Positions 31,817 through 39,675 of a DNA stretch of 39,675 nt are shown here, piece by piece. Every line of letters begins with the position of its first letter. Within the stretch, counting starts at the first letter, position 1. A model generated the notes under the pieces. It saw nothing but the letters and a program-made list of their open reading frames with translations, was not told the origin of the DNA and made no database searches. Position numbers and translations under genes: made by a program. The DNA comes from Streptosporangium nondiastaticum (GTDB lineage Bacteria; Actinomycetota; Actinomycetes; Streptomycetales; Streptomycetaceae): assembly GCF_003011965.1 (NCBI RefSeq), contig NZ_PXWG01000057.1, positions 1 to 39,675 on the forward strand. The letters are read 5' to 3'.

Positions 31817-32233
31817 TCAGGTCCAGGTCTCCGGCCGCGGGTCGTGGAGGGCGGGGTCCTCGGGTGCGGGGCGGTCGCGGAGCTCGGGCGGGACGGCTCC
31901 GTTCGACGGGTAGAGCAGGCGCCCGAGGGGATAGGGCTCGGCGTAGGTGGTGACCAGCCGGCGGACGGTGGCGGCGTCGGCCGTCACCGGGAAGCGGCGG
32001 TGGTCGGCGTCCGCGTCGTCCGCGCTGGGGTCGGGGTCGGTCAGGGTCGACCACATGTCCTCGGCCGCGCTGATGAGCTGGTCGAGTTCGTCGCGCACCC
32101 CCTGCCAGGCGCCTTCGCGCACCGCCTCGTCGATGCGGGAGAGGGTGCCGAGGATGCTGGCGTAGTCCTCGGCCAGCTGGTCCTCCTGGGGGGACGGGGC
32201 AAGGGTGTTGGCGACTGGCTCGGTGGTGTACAC
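31817..32233 (-). CDS. Unknown cytoplasmic protein, 138 aa
   Basis: The GTG at 32233 follows GGAGG by 4 bp; an in-frame TTG at 32248 is less likely. The product is acidic and mostly helical. Its N-terminal half reads as a four-helix-type bundle (EDQLAEDYASILGTLSRIDEAVREGAWQ... then VRDELDQLISAAEDMWSTL). A short Asp-rich loop and a Pro-rich C-terminus (LRDRPAPEDPALHDPRPETW) follow. No membrane or secretion signal. Not recognised. It lies between the M48 pair and the six-gene operon, with its own terminator. Confidence 0.65.
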   Translation of the reverse strand: MYTTEPVANTLAPSPQEDQLAEDYASILGTLSRIDEAVREGAWQGVRDELDQLISAAEDMWSTLTDPDPSADDADADHRRFPVTADAATVRRLVTTYAEPYPLGRLLYPSNGAVPPELRDRPAPEDPALHDPRPETWT

Positions 32234-32357
32234 GGCACCTCCACGCAAGGGGGAAACGGTTCAAGGCCGGGGTGGATCCGTACGAAACCCCCGCCCCGGC
32301 ATCGTCGCGCGCCGCGGGGCCGACCAGCGCTCTCCACCGTCACCGGTCGGCGATATA

Positions 32358-33596
32358 TCACTCGCACGGGCGAGCGGGGTGCTGACGCCGCGGGCCGGGG
32401 AGCCGCGGCGGCCGGGTCGCCCGCGCGAGCCACACCGTCGCGAGCAGGCACACCGCCGTCATGGCGCACAGCACCACCGGAACCGCCCGTACGCCCGACA
32501 GCTCGATCGCCCTGCCGAGTGCGGGGCCCGCGGCGACGCCGCCCACCATGGACGCGGCGATCACGTAGGCCGCGGCGCGGCGGGCGGTGGGGACAGTGCG
32601 GTGGAGCCAGGGCAGGCCGGTGGGGAAGACCGGCGCGATGAACAGGCCCACGCCCGCGTACGCGTAGGGGGCGAGGGCCGGTACGGCCGCGGCGGCCGTG
32701 CAGAGCAGCATGCCGGCGCAGCTGACGGCGACGATCACCGGCTCGGTGAGGCGGACGGCCAGCGGCACCACGAGGAAACGGCCGGCCGTCAGCATCAGCC
32801 AGTAGACGGAGGTGGCGGAGGCGGCCGCCGCGGTGGTGTAGCCGACGGTTTCGAGGTGGGTGGGCTCCCAGCCGCCGACGCCCGCTTCGACGCCGACGTG
32901 CACGACGTACAGCAGGACGAACGCGCCCAGGAGCAGCACCGTCCGGCCGGGGCGCGGCGGGGGTGCGGGCGGCCGGTCCGTGTTGCCGGCGGCCGGGGCC
33001 GGTTCCCGGTCGCGGACCCCCTTCAGGAAGAGGAGGAGGCCGGCCGCGAGGGCGCCGCAGGCGAGGAAGGCCACGGGATAGCGGCCGGGTCCGAGCAGGC
33101 CGACGAGGGCGGGGCCGGCGACCGCGCCGATGCCGAAGTGGGCGTTGAGGACGTTGAGCATGGCGGTGCTGCGGCGTCCGAAGCCGGTGGCGAACAGCTG
33201 GTTGAGCCCGTAGTCGATGCCGCCGAAGCCGAAGCCCGCCACGAGCGCGGCCACCAGGGCGAGCGGCCAGGCGGGGGCCAGGGCGAAGGCGATGCTGCCG
33301 AGGGCCATGAGGGCGTACGAGGAGCCGAGGAGCACGCGGTTGCCGGTGCGGCCGTGAATGCGGTTGAAGGCGAGGACGCCGGTCACGCCGCCGGCGAAGT
33401 GGGCGCTCAGCCCGAGCCCCGCGGCGGAGGGGGACAGCCCGAACTCCTCGCGCAGGGCCGGGATCGCGGGCCCGTAGAGGGACTGGAGGGCGCCGATGAG
33501 GACGAAGCCCGCGCAGGAGGCGGCGACGGCGGTGCGCGTGAAGAGGGCGGCCTCCGGCCGGGCGGGGACGCGCACTCTGGTGATCGGGTCGGTCAT
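32358..33596 (-). CDS. Major facilitator superfamily transporter
   Basis: A 412-residue integral membrane protein with 12 predicted helices. The first half contains GPAIPALREEFGLSPSAAGLG and the loop FNRIHGRTGNRVLLG, a variant of the MFS 2-3 loop. GFGFGGIDYGLNQ recalls fucose/sugar-permease-type members. A central Pro-rich cytoplasmic loop follows about residue 200, then the second six-helix bundle. Its ATG overlaps the GMC stop (ATGA), so it is the last gene of the six-gene operon and probably moves the operon product or its precursor. Confidence 0.92.
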   Translation of the reverse strand: MTDPITRVRVPARPEAALFTRTAVAASCAGFVLIGALQSLYGPAIPALREEFGLSPSAAGLGLSAHFAGGVTGVLAFNRIHGRTGNRVLLGSSYALMALGSIAFALAPAWPLALVAALVAGFGFGGIDYGLNQLFATGFGRRSTAMLNVLNAHFGIGAVAGPALVGLLGPGRYPVAFLACGALAAGLLLFLKGVRDREPAPAAGNTDRPPAPPPRPGRTVLLLGAFVLLYVVHVGVEAGVGGWEPTHLETVGYTTAAAASATSVYWLMLTAGRFLVVPLAVRLTEPVIVAVSCAGMLLCTAAAAVPALAPYAYAGVGLFIAPVFPTGLPWLHRTVPTARRAAAYVIAASMVGGVAAGPALGRAIELSGVRAVPVVLCAMTAVCLLATVWLARATRPPRLPGPRRQHPARPCE

Positions 33597-35077
33597 GGGC
33601 GCCCCGGCGCCGTGCTCAGGAAGCGTTCGGCGATCTCGTGGGCGAAGGCCATCACGGTGCCCTGCGGGCTGATGCCGGTGACGCCGGGCAGGACGCTCGC
33701 GTCGCACACGCGCAGCCTCCGGAAGCCGTGGGGGCGGCCGTGCTCGTCGCAGATGCCGCCGCGCTCCGGCAGGCCCATGCGGGCGGACGCCATGCCGTGC
33801 ACGGACACCAGTTCCCAGTCGCCTGGGCGGACGCGGCGGCAGAACTCCTCGGCCTCGGCGCGGGAGTGGAGCGGGCGCGCCGAGGCCACCGGCGGGAGCA
33901 GCTCCCGGGCGCCCGCGGCGAACAGCACCTCGCCGGTGCGCCGGAACGCCTCGCGCAGCCGGCTGTGGTCGGCGGAGGTCATGCCGTGTCGCAGGAGGAG
34001 CCCGCCGCGCGGCGTGGCGAGGATCCGCGCCTTGCCTTGAAGGCGGACCTGGGTGGTGTACGACCCGAGCGTCGCGAAGGCGGCGAGCAGCCGGTCGAGG
34101 AGCTGCGGGGGGCGGCTCGCGAGCGCGGCGGCGAGCGTGCCGCGCGTGACGTTGGACGGCATCATCAGCACTCCGTCGCCGCCGAATTCGTGGACCTGTG
34201 CGGTGAAGATGGTGCCCCGGTCGGCGTGGACGGGCTCGTCGAAGCGGGCGACGGTGCGGAGGTTGACGTGCAGGGACAGCTCGCGGCCCGCGGTGCGGCG
34301 GTGGATGCGGCTGCGCTGCAGGAGCGCGGGTGTCTGCAGCGGGCCGGCGGCGAGGAAGACCTCGCGGGCGCGGTGGACGGCGGTCCTCCCGCCGGGCCCC
34401 GCCGCCACGACGCCGGTGGCCGCGCCGTCCTGGTGCAGGATCCGCAGGACGCGGGTGCCGGGGAGGATCCGGGCGCCGAGCGCCTCGGCTTCGGGGAGGT
34501 AGCTGACGGCCATGCTCTGTTTGGCGCCGGTGGGGCAGCCGGTGGTGCAGCGGTTGCTGTGGCGGCAGCCGAGGACGGCCCGGTGGGCGTACTGCCAGCG
34601 CCGGCCGAGCCGCTCGGCTCCGGCCGCGAGCAGGCGGGAGTCGTGGTTGCCGGCCCCGTGCTGCTGGGCGGCGACGCCGAGGCGGCGGGTGACGAGGGCG
34701 AGGTGCGGGGCGAGGTCGGCGGCGCGGTACCCGGCCACGCCGGACTCGGCGGCCCAGCGCCCCAGCAGGGCGGGCGGGGGCTCCCACAGCAGGCCGCCGT
34801 TGACGACGGTGGTGCCGCCGACGCAGCGCCCTTCCCCGTAGGCGAGGGTGGGGGTGCCGAAGACGGGGGTCAGCCCGCCCTGCCGGTAGAGGCGGCGCAT
34901 GTTCTCGGCGGGCGTGGCGGCGGCGATGTGGTCGGTGCTGACGCGCGGGCCTTCCTCCAGGACGGTCACCCGCAGCCCGGCGGCCGCGAGTTCCCGCGCG
35001 ACGACGCTGCCGCCGGCGCCGGATCCGATGACGAGGACGTCGCTGTCGGAGGCGCGCTCCCTGCGGAAAGGGCTCAC
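33593..35077 (-). CDS. GMC oxidoreductase with C-x5-C-x3-C-P motif
   Basis: A 494-residue flavoprotein. The FAD fold is VLVIGSGAGGSVVARELAAAG (about 14-34), with CVGGTTVVNGG near 85. Cys171, Cys177 and Cys181 (CRHSNRCTTGCP) repeat exactly the spacing seen in the dehydrogenase at 23059, suggesting a similar iron-sulfur or structural cluster. The catalytic region has SVHGMASARMGL with His, then CDASVLPGVTGISPQGTVMA. Substrate is likely an alcohol made by the operon. Starts on GTG overlapping the stop of the small upstream gene (GTGA) and overlaps the transporter start. Confidence 0.93.
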   Translation of the reverse strand: MSPFRRERASDSDVLVIGSGAGGSVVARELAAAGLRVTVLEEGPRVSTDHIAAATPAENMRRLYRQGGLTPVFGTPTLAYGEGRCVGGTTVVNGGLLWEPPPALLGRWAAESGVAGYRAADLAPHLALVTRRLGVAAQQHGAGNHDSRLLAAGAERLGRRWQYAHRAVLGCRHSNRCTTGCPTGAKQSMAVSYLPEAEALGARILPGTRVLRILHQDGAATGVVAAGPGGRTAVHRAREVFLAAGPLQTPALLQRSRIHRRTAGRELSLHVNLRTVARFDEPVHADRGTIFTAQVHEFGGDGVLMMPSNVTRGTLAAALASRPPQLLDRLLAAFATLGSYTTQVRLQGKARILATPRGGLLLRHGMTSADHSRLREAFRRTGEVLFAAGARELLPPVASARPLHSRAEAEEFCRRVRPGDWELVSVHGMASARMGLPERGGICDEHGRPHGFRRLRVCDASVLPGVTGISPQGTVMAFAHEIAERFLSTAPGRP

Positions 35078-35442
35078 CGGTCCGCTCCCCGGTGCGGTGC
35101 CGGCTGCTGCTGCCCGGGAAGGCCGTCGAGGGCGCCGAGCAGGGCGAGGGCCGTGCTCGCCCGGACGACGTCCCCGAAGCCGGGCAGGGCGGCCACCCGT
35201 CGCATGCTGCGGCGGCCCTCGGCCGCGGAGGCCTTGCGCAGGCCGCGCCCCGACACGAGGAGGAAGGCCGCCGGGAGCAGGCGCAGCGTCAGGGCGTATG
35301 CGGCCCGGTACGGCAGCGGGAGGGTGTTCAGGGTTCCGGTGACATGGGCTTCGGCGGCGGTACGGGCCTGGAGGGTGTGCAGGCAGCCGTACTGCCGCAG
35401 CCAGTACGAGCGCAGGCCGCTCGCGCGCAGCGCGTCGCGCAT
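35074..35442 (-). CDS. Small unknown protein, GMC-operon partner
   Basis: A 122-residue product starting at ATG 35442, which shares one base with the aminotransferase stop (TGATG). It is basic and helical: RQYGCLHTLQARTAAEAHVTG, a hydrophobic stretch PYRAAYALTLRLLPAAFLLVSG that may touch the membrane, RRSMRRVAALPGFGDVVRAS and a Gln/Pro-rich end. It sits directly before a GMC enzyme, as small subunits of GMC dehydrogenases often do, but its sequence does not match the small subunit at 22553. A partner role is inferred only from position. Confidence 0.75.
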   Translation of the reverse strand: MRDALRASGLRSYWLRQYGCLHTLQARTAAEAHVTGTLNTLPLPYRAAYALTLRLLPAAFLLVSGRGLRKASAAEGRRSMRRVAALPGFGDVVRASTALALLGALDGLPGQQQPAPHRGADR

Positions 35443-36857
35443 CAGACGGTCACCTTTTCCTTGAGGAACGCGGCCAGCAGGCGCGTCGCGCCCTTGGCGA
35501 GCACGTCGTCGAGGGCGCGCAGGAAGAGAGCCGTCTCCTCCTCGCCCGCGACCAGGGGCGGGGAGACGACGAGGGCGATGTCCCGGTTGGAGCCGAAGAA
35601 AGTGAGGATCCCGTGTTCCCGGTACAGGGCGGCGATCACGGCGGCGGTGAGCAGCTTGGGCACGGCCTGCGGATCGCGGGCGGCGGCGGGGAGGAGGGTG
35701 CGGACGCGGTCCGGGAGCCCGGGGCCGGGTCGCAGGAAGACGCCGTGGAGGGCTCCGCGCCCCGTGGTGGAGGCCACCAGGCGGGGGTGGCGCGCGGCGA
35801 TGCGGGCGAGGCCGGCGGAGAGCTGCTCTCCCAGGGCGCGGGCCCGGCCGGGGAAGTCCTCCTCCACGGCCACCAGGACCGCTTCGAGGGCGGTGGCGGT
35901 CTCCTCGCCGAACCCGTAGTAGGTGGTGCTGTGCAGCGTGGCGTCGGCGAGGTTGTCGTAGGCCCTGCGGAAGACGGGTTCGCGGGCCACGTACCCGGAG
36001 ATGGAGGACTTCCCGCCGCCGAAGGACTTCGACATGGTGAGGACGTCGGGGACGAGTCCGGGGCAGCGCATGAAGTGGAAGAGCTCGCCGGTCTTGCCCC
36101 AGCCGGTGTACACCTCGTCGAAGACCAGGACGATGTCCTGCTCGGTGCACAGCCGCCGGACCTCGCGCAGGAACGCGGGCGGGCACTCGCGCAGGGCGGA
36201 GGCGCTGAAGGGTTCGAGCACGACGGCGTAGACGTCGCTGCGGCCCGTCGCGTCGCGGTGGCGTTCCAGGGCCAGTGCGAAGGAGGCGAGGTCCCCGTAG
36301 GCGAAGGAGTCGGTCCCGGGGATCCGCGGGAACTCGAAGTGGATCTCGGGGGAGGCGGTGAGGCTGCCGGCGCCGAGGAGCTTGCCGTGGAAGGCGATGT
36401 CCGTGTGGAGGACGGTGCCGCGCCGGCCGCCGTGGTATTTGTACGCCAGTTTGACCGCGCCTTCGACGGCCTCCGCCCCGGAGTTGGGGAAGTAGCAGAC
36501 GTCGAGGTCGCCCGGGAGCAGCGCGGCCAGGTTGTGGCTCAGGGCGGCGACGTAGGGCGAGAAGAAGTTCTTGTGGACCTCCATGCGGCGGCGCTGCCGG
36601 AAGCGGTCGCGGGCGGCGAGGACGCGCGGGTGGTTGTGGCCGTGGTTGAGGACGCCGATGCCGCCGGTGAAGTCGAGGATCCGCCGGCCGTCGCGGAGGG
36701 TGATCCACGCGCCTTCGGCGCTCTCGACGAGGTCGCGGCCGAAGCCGAAGGAGCCGATGAGGGAGACCTGGCTGCGGCTGACGTGCTTCTCGTAGAGGTC
36801 GTGGACCTGGTCGATGCCGAGGTGTTCGGCCTGGTCCAGGGAGATGAGTTCAGGCAT
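35442..36857 (-). CDS. Class III PLP-dependent aminotransferase
   Basis: A 471-residue enzyme of the ornithine/4-aminobutyrate aminotransferase class. Visible are DFTGGIGVLNHGHNHPRV near 60, the PLP-binding NSGAEAVEGAVKLAYKYHG near 130, DEVYTGWGKTGELF with the PLP-pairing Asp near 260, and SKSFGGGKSSISGY with the Schiff-base Lys near 300. It would transfer an amino group to an aldehyde or ketone. Gene order (GMC oxidase, aminotransferase) suggests oxidation of an alcohol followed by amination. It lies 14 bp after the FAD oxidoreductase gene. Confidence 0.94.
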   Translation of the reverse strand: MPELISLDQAEHLGIDQVHDLYEKHVSRSQVSLIGSFGFGRDLVESAEGAWITLRDGRRILDFTGGIGVLNHGHNHPRVLAARDRFRQRRRMEVHKNFFSPYVAALSHNLAALLPGDLDVCYFPNSGAEAVEGAVKLAYKYHGGRRGTVLHTDIAFHGKLLGAGSLTASPEIHFEFPRIPGTDSFAYGDLASFALALERHRDATGRSDVYAVVLEPFSASALRECPPAFLREVRRLCTEQDIVLVFDEVYTGWGKTGELFHFMRCPGLVPDVLTMSKSFGGGKSSISGYVAREPVFRRAYDNLADATLHSTTYYGFGEETATALEAVLVAVEEDFPGRARALGEQLSAGLARIAARHPRLVASTTGRGALHGVFLRPGPGLPDRVRTLLPAAARDPQAVPKLLTAAVIAALYREHGILTFFGSNRDIALVVSPPLVAGEEETALFLRALDDVLAKGATRLLAAFLKEKVTV

Positions 36858-36871
36858 GGGGTTCCTCGGGG

Positions 36872-38248
36872 TCAGGCGTGGGAGTCCTCGGGGGAGTTTC
36901 GGCGGCCGCCGGGTTCGGTGCGCAGCCGGTCGGCGATGAGGCGCCCGGCGCGGCGGCCGTCCCGCACGGCGTAATTGGTGCCGCGGTCCTCGGGGAAGAC
37001 CTGGGCCATCCCGGCGAGGTAGAGGCCGGTCACGCGGCTCTGCACGGGCGGCATGATGCGGGTGTAGCCGGGGGTGATGACGGGCTGGGCGTGCTCGGCG
37101 CGCCACACGTGGTACGCGTCGACCCAGGTGCGGTCGAAGCCGGGGAACATCCGCTGCAGGTACGGCAGGCTGTGTTCAAGCACCTGCGCGTCGTCCATCC
37201 GGTACAGCTCCGCGTCGGCGGGCAGGTACTTGGAGAGGTACGCGATGTGCCGGCCGCCGTAGCGGGCCGGGTCGTCCATGTTGGTGTGCTCGATCACGCC
37301 GACGTAGGGGAACGACGGGTCGTTGACGTTGAGCCAGTACGTGTCGGAGAGCCGGCGGTTGTTCTCCAGCACCAGGCAGATGTTCGCGAGGTAGCGGATC
37401 CTGCGGAGCTGCCGCAGCAGCGGCGGCACGGAGGGGTGGGTGTCGCTCTGGTCCTCCAGCATGCCGGCGGCCAGTGCGGGGGCGACGGTCAGGAGGACCT
37501 GGCGGGCGGAGTGGAGCTCGCCGTCCGCGGTGCGGACGCCGGTGACCCGCCGGCCGTCGGTGACGACGGAACCCACGGCGGTGCCGGTGCGGATGTCGAC
37601 GCCGTGGTCGGCGAGGCGTTTGCGCAGCGCGGTGAGGAGGGCGTCGCTGCCGCCGCGCAGGTAGTAGAGGGTCTCGCTGCCGGAGCGGGTGCGGCTGCCG
37701 CCGCGCAGGTGGAGCTTGGTCCACATCCAGGTGGCGCCGACCTCCGCCGCGTGGTCGCCGAACTTCCCCTCCAGCAGGGGCCGCCACACGACCTCGTAGA
37801 CCCGGCGGCCGCCGAGGGAGACCAGCCACTCCTCGGCGGTGCGGTGCTCCAGCAGGCGCCAGTCGCGCACGCGCTGGGCGCGCACGGTCAGCAGGCCGAG
37901 CCGGAGCCGGTCGAGGAGGGGCAGCGGGGCGAAGCGGAGCAGGTCGAGGGGTTTGGAAAGGCGGTAGACGGAGTTGGCGTAGAACATGCCGGTGCGCGTC
38001 AGGTGGGGTTCCATCAGGTCGGCGATGCCGAGCCGGGCGCAGAGCCGCAGCATCTCCTCGTCGGAGGCGAACCAGTGGTGGTAGAAGCGTTCGAGGCGGC
38101 GGTCCCCCACGGTGAAGCTGCCGGCGAGGCCGCCGATGTCGGAGTCGCGTTCGAGGAGCCGCACGGTGTGGCCGAGCTCCGCGAGCTCCAGCGCGGCGGA
38201 GAGGCCGGTGAAGCCGGCGCCGACGACGATCACGTCCGGGTGCTGCAT
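36872..38248 (-). CDS. FAD-dependent oxidoreductase of the UDP-galactopyranose mutase / protoporphyrinogen oxidase type
   Basis: A 458-residue flavoprotein. N-terminal VIVVGAGFTGLSAALELAELG and ERDSDIGGLAGSFTVG form the FAD site, with the doublet FYHHWFASDEEML near 55 typical of UGM/PPOX-like proteins linked to glycan genes. LEGKFGDHAAEVGATWMW near 160 and LYYLRGGSDALLTALRKRL follow. The end GLYLAGMAQVFPEDRGTNYAVRDG is the second FAD motif. Its start shares a base with the glycosyltransferase stop (TGATG). It may modify a lipid-linked sugar made by that enzyme. Confidence 0.88.
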   Translation of the reverse strand: MQHPDVIVVGAGFTGLSAALELAELGHTVRLLERDSDIGGLAGSFTVGDRRLERFYHHWFASDEEMLRLCARLGIADLMEPHLTRTGMFYANSVYRLSKPLDLLRFAPLPLLDRLRLGLLTVRAQRVRDWRLLEHRTAEEWLVSLGGRRVYEVVWRPLLEGKFGDHAAEVGATWMWTKLHLRGGSRTRSGSETLYYLRGGSDALLTALRKRLADHGVDIRTGTAVGSVVTDGRRVTGVRTADGELHSARQVLLTVAPALAAGMLEDQSDTHPSVPPLLRQLRRIRYLANICLVLENNRRLSDTYWLNVNDPSFPYVGVIEHTNMDDPARYGGRHIAYLSKYLPADAELYRMDDAQVLEHSLPYLQRMFPGFDRTWVDAYHVWRAEHAQPVITPGYTRIMPPVQSRVTGLYLAGMAQVFPEDRGTNYAVRDGRRAGRLIADRLRTEPGGRRNSPEDSHA

Positions 38249-39219
38249 CACGCGACCTCCTCGACCGAGGCGAGGACGGCCCCGGGGATCGTGCTCCGTA
38301 TCCGTTCGCTGATGACGTAGGCGGGCCTGCCCTGCACCTGGCGCAGGACCGCGTGGAGGTACTCCCCCACGGTGCCGACGGCCAGCGACTCCAGGCCGAA
38401 CAGGGCGAGCGGCAGGGCCCCGGCACGGCCGCGGCGGGTGAGCGCCATGGCGAGGGCCCCCACCAGGGAGGCGGTGCCGGTCCACAGGGGAAGCCGCAGC
38501 GGGAGGACGGATCCGCTGGTGAGGAAGGCGCTGCGGGAGAGGGCGAGCATTTTGGGAAGGGTGTATTTGGATTCGCCCGCGGCCCGCGGGTCCCGCTGGT
38601 ATTCGATGGTCGTCTCGGGGAATCCCGCCCAGCCGACGGCGCCGCGCAGGAAGAGCTCCCGGTCCGTCAGTCCGGTGAGCGTGTCGACGACTTCGCGGTC
38701 GAGCAGCCGGAAGTCTCCGGTGTCGAATGCGACGGGGTGGTCGGAAATCCGGCCGAGGAGCCGGTAGAAGGCGAACGCCGATAAGTTCTTGAAGGCGGTC
38801 TCGCCGTGTCTGGCGGTGCGCCGCGCGGAGACCACGTGCCATCCCTGGCGCCAGCGGGCCACCATTTCCGGGATGATTTCGGGAGGGTCCTGCAGATCGG
38901 CGTCGATGACGACGACCGCGTCGCCCCGCGCCTCTTTGAGCCCGCCGAGGCAGGCCGCCTGATGGCCGAAGTTGCGGCTGAAGCGGACGGCCCGCACCAT
39001 CGGGGACTCGCGGGTGAAGGTCCGGATCAGGTGCCAGGTGGCGTCGGCGCTGCCGTCGTCCACGTAGATGACCTCGTAGCGGACGCCTTCCACGGGGCGC
39101 AGGGCCCGGGCGATGCGGTCGTGGGTGCGGGCGAGGACCGCTTCCTCGTTGTAACAGGGCAGGACGACGCTGATCAGGTGGGTGGTCGGGGACGGTGGGC
39201 TGGTCTGGCTGGCAGGCAT
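38248..39219 (-). CDS. GT2 glycosyltransferase, polyprenyl-phosphate sugar transferase type
   Basis: A 323-residue enzyme. The GT-A domain starts with ISVVLPCYNEE, has YVDDGSADAT, SRNFGHQAACLGGL and the DxD region VIDADLQDPPE near 112. FDTGDFRLLDREV and ESKYTLPKMLALSRSAF follow. Two C-terminal membrane helices (about 235-255 and 265-290) are typical of DPM1/GtrB-like enzymes that load a sugar onto polyprenyl phosphate. AGGAG precedes ATG 39219. It is the first gene of the six-gene operon. Confidence 0.92.
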   Translation of the reverse strand: MPASQTSPPSPTTHLISVVLPCYNEEAVLARTHDRIARALRPVEGVRYEVIYVDDGSADATWHLIRTFTRESPMVRAVRFSRNFGHQAACLGGLKEARGDAVVVIDADLQDPPEIIPEMVARWRQGWHVVSARRTARHGETAFKNLSAFAFYRLLGRISDHPVAFDTGDFRLLDREVVDTLTGLTDRELFLRGAVGWAGFPETTIEYQRDPRAAGESKYTLPKMLALSRSAFLTSGSVLPLRLPLWTGTASLVGALAMALTRRGRAGALPLALFGLESLAVGTVGEYLHAVLRQVQGRPAYVISERIRSTIPGAVLASVEEVA

Positions 39220-39244
39220 GGGCCTCTCCTGTGCCGGGAGCCGG

Positions 39245-39336
39245 TTGTCGCCGTGCGGGATTGTCGCCGCAGGGGATTGTCGCCGTGCCGCGCTTTTCGC
39301 CGTGCCGGTGTCTTCGCGCGGCCTTCATTGCCGTGC
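39245..39336 (-). repeat. Short direct repeats in the leader of the six-gene operon
   Basis: On the reverse strand CGGCGACAATCCC occurs twice exactly and CGGCGACAACC once, starting every 16 bp (forward TTGTCGCCG at 39245, 39261 and 39277). Looser copies follow: CGGCGAAAA at 39294-39302 and GCACGGCAAT at 39327-39336. The cluster lies 26-117 bp upstream of the glycosyltransferase start, inside the 373-bp noncoding gap 39220-39592. Helical phasing is not exact (16 bp), but regular spacing suggests tandem regulator sites. The rest of the gap shows no other feature to me. Confidence 0.55.
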
Positions 39337-39592
39337 ATTTCCGATACTTTCCCCCTGCATCGATCGACGGTAGCCGACGCCCGAGCGGGCGGGCAAGATC
39401 CTTGCAGCCGGGGACCGCGGCCCCGCTGACACCGGCTTCCGGGCCGCATTTCCCGGGTGGCTCAGTGCCGCGTGCGGCGCCGGCGGCGGGGGCCGAGACT
39501 GGATGCGGGCCCCGGCCGGCCGCCGCCCCCTGCCCGGGCGCAGCAGGCCCCGGACCGGGCATGGCCCGGACGTCTGGAGGAAGGGGACGCGC

Positions 39593-39675
39593 GTGCCCGG
39601 ACACGGCGTGCCCCGCGGCCCGGAGGCCCCCGCGGCCGCTCCCACGAGGCCCGCGGTGCTGGGCCGCCGGGCCGA
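39593..39675 (+). CDS. N-terminal start of a divergent protein (runs off right edge)
   Basis: GTG 39593 is preceded by GGAGGAAGGGG and opens VPGHGVPRGPEAPAAAPTRP, then continues to the window edge (27 codons). The Pro/Ala-rich start resembles cytoplasmic tails of actinobacterial membrane proteins, but too little is present to classify it. It is divergent from the six-gene operon and shares its upstream region, so it may be co-regulated. Confidence 0.45.
   Translation, partial: MPGHGVPRGPEAPAAAPTRPAVLGRRA

Noticed and set aside
32266..32300. GCCGGGG/CCCCGGC inverted repeat upstream of the 138-aa gene
   Set aside because: Only 7 bp with a 21-nt loop; expected by chance in this composition.
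39245..39336. Possible CRISPR array
   Set aside because: Units are about 9-13 bp with 16-bp period; true repeats are longer with unique 30-bp spacers, and no cas gene is present.

Overview
The window looks like chromosomal DNA of a Streptomyces-type actinomycete. GC is very high, codons are strongly GC-rich at the third position, GTG starts are frequent, terminators are GC hairpins without a U-tract, and many products are secreted or are redox enzymes. I see no rRNA, tRNA, CRISPR array, transposase or phage gene. Both window edges cut through genes.

Left part (1-11014): small unidentified genes, then a cobalamin riboswitch driving metE (B12-independent methionine synthase). Next comes a partial respiratory module: a solo cytochrome b (qcrB-like) converging on ctaF and ctaD, without Rieske, cytochrome c or other oxidase subunits. 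A tiny hydrophobic protein lies beside it. A glutamine-synthetase-like ligase and an amidohydrolase follow as a pair; together they match the two halves of the eukaryotic FluG/NodGS fusion protein.

Middle part (11019-22379): a small exported protein, a TPR protein with a proline-rich linker, a cytochrome P450, a DUF4360-like secreted protein and a D-amino-acid-oxidase-like flavoenzyme. Then come a BcsA-like membrane glycosyltransferase coupled to an NADPH:FMN reductase, a secreted RelA/SpoT-type pyrophosphokinase, an ABM-domain monooxygenase and a broken DMT transporter. The part ends with a secreted two-repeat protein and an L,D-transpeptidase.

Right part (22461-39675): this holds three oxidative gene sets. 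(1) A plus-strand operon encodes a sugar-dehydrogenase-like small subunit, a GMC flavoprotein with a C-x5-C-x3-C-P iron-sulfur signature, and an unknown protein. (2) A minus-strand cupin / berberine-bridge flavoenzyme / SDR operon lies below a nested inverted repeat. (3) A minus-strand six-gene operon, with nearly every junction overlapping, encodes a polyprenyl-phosphate-type glycosyltransferase, a UDP-galactopyranose-mutase/PPOX-like flavoenzyme, a class III aminotransferase, a small unknown protein, a second GMC enzyme with the same cysteine spacing, and an MFS transporter. Short direct repeats lie just upstream of this operon. An M48 protease / membrane TPR pair and a small unknown gene separate sets 2 and 3.

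The six-gene operon and the secreted pyrophosphokinase are the strongest candidates for new biology. Functions are read from motifs and gene order only; no database search was possible.
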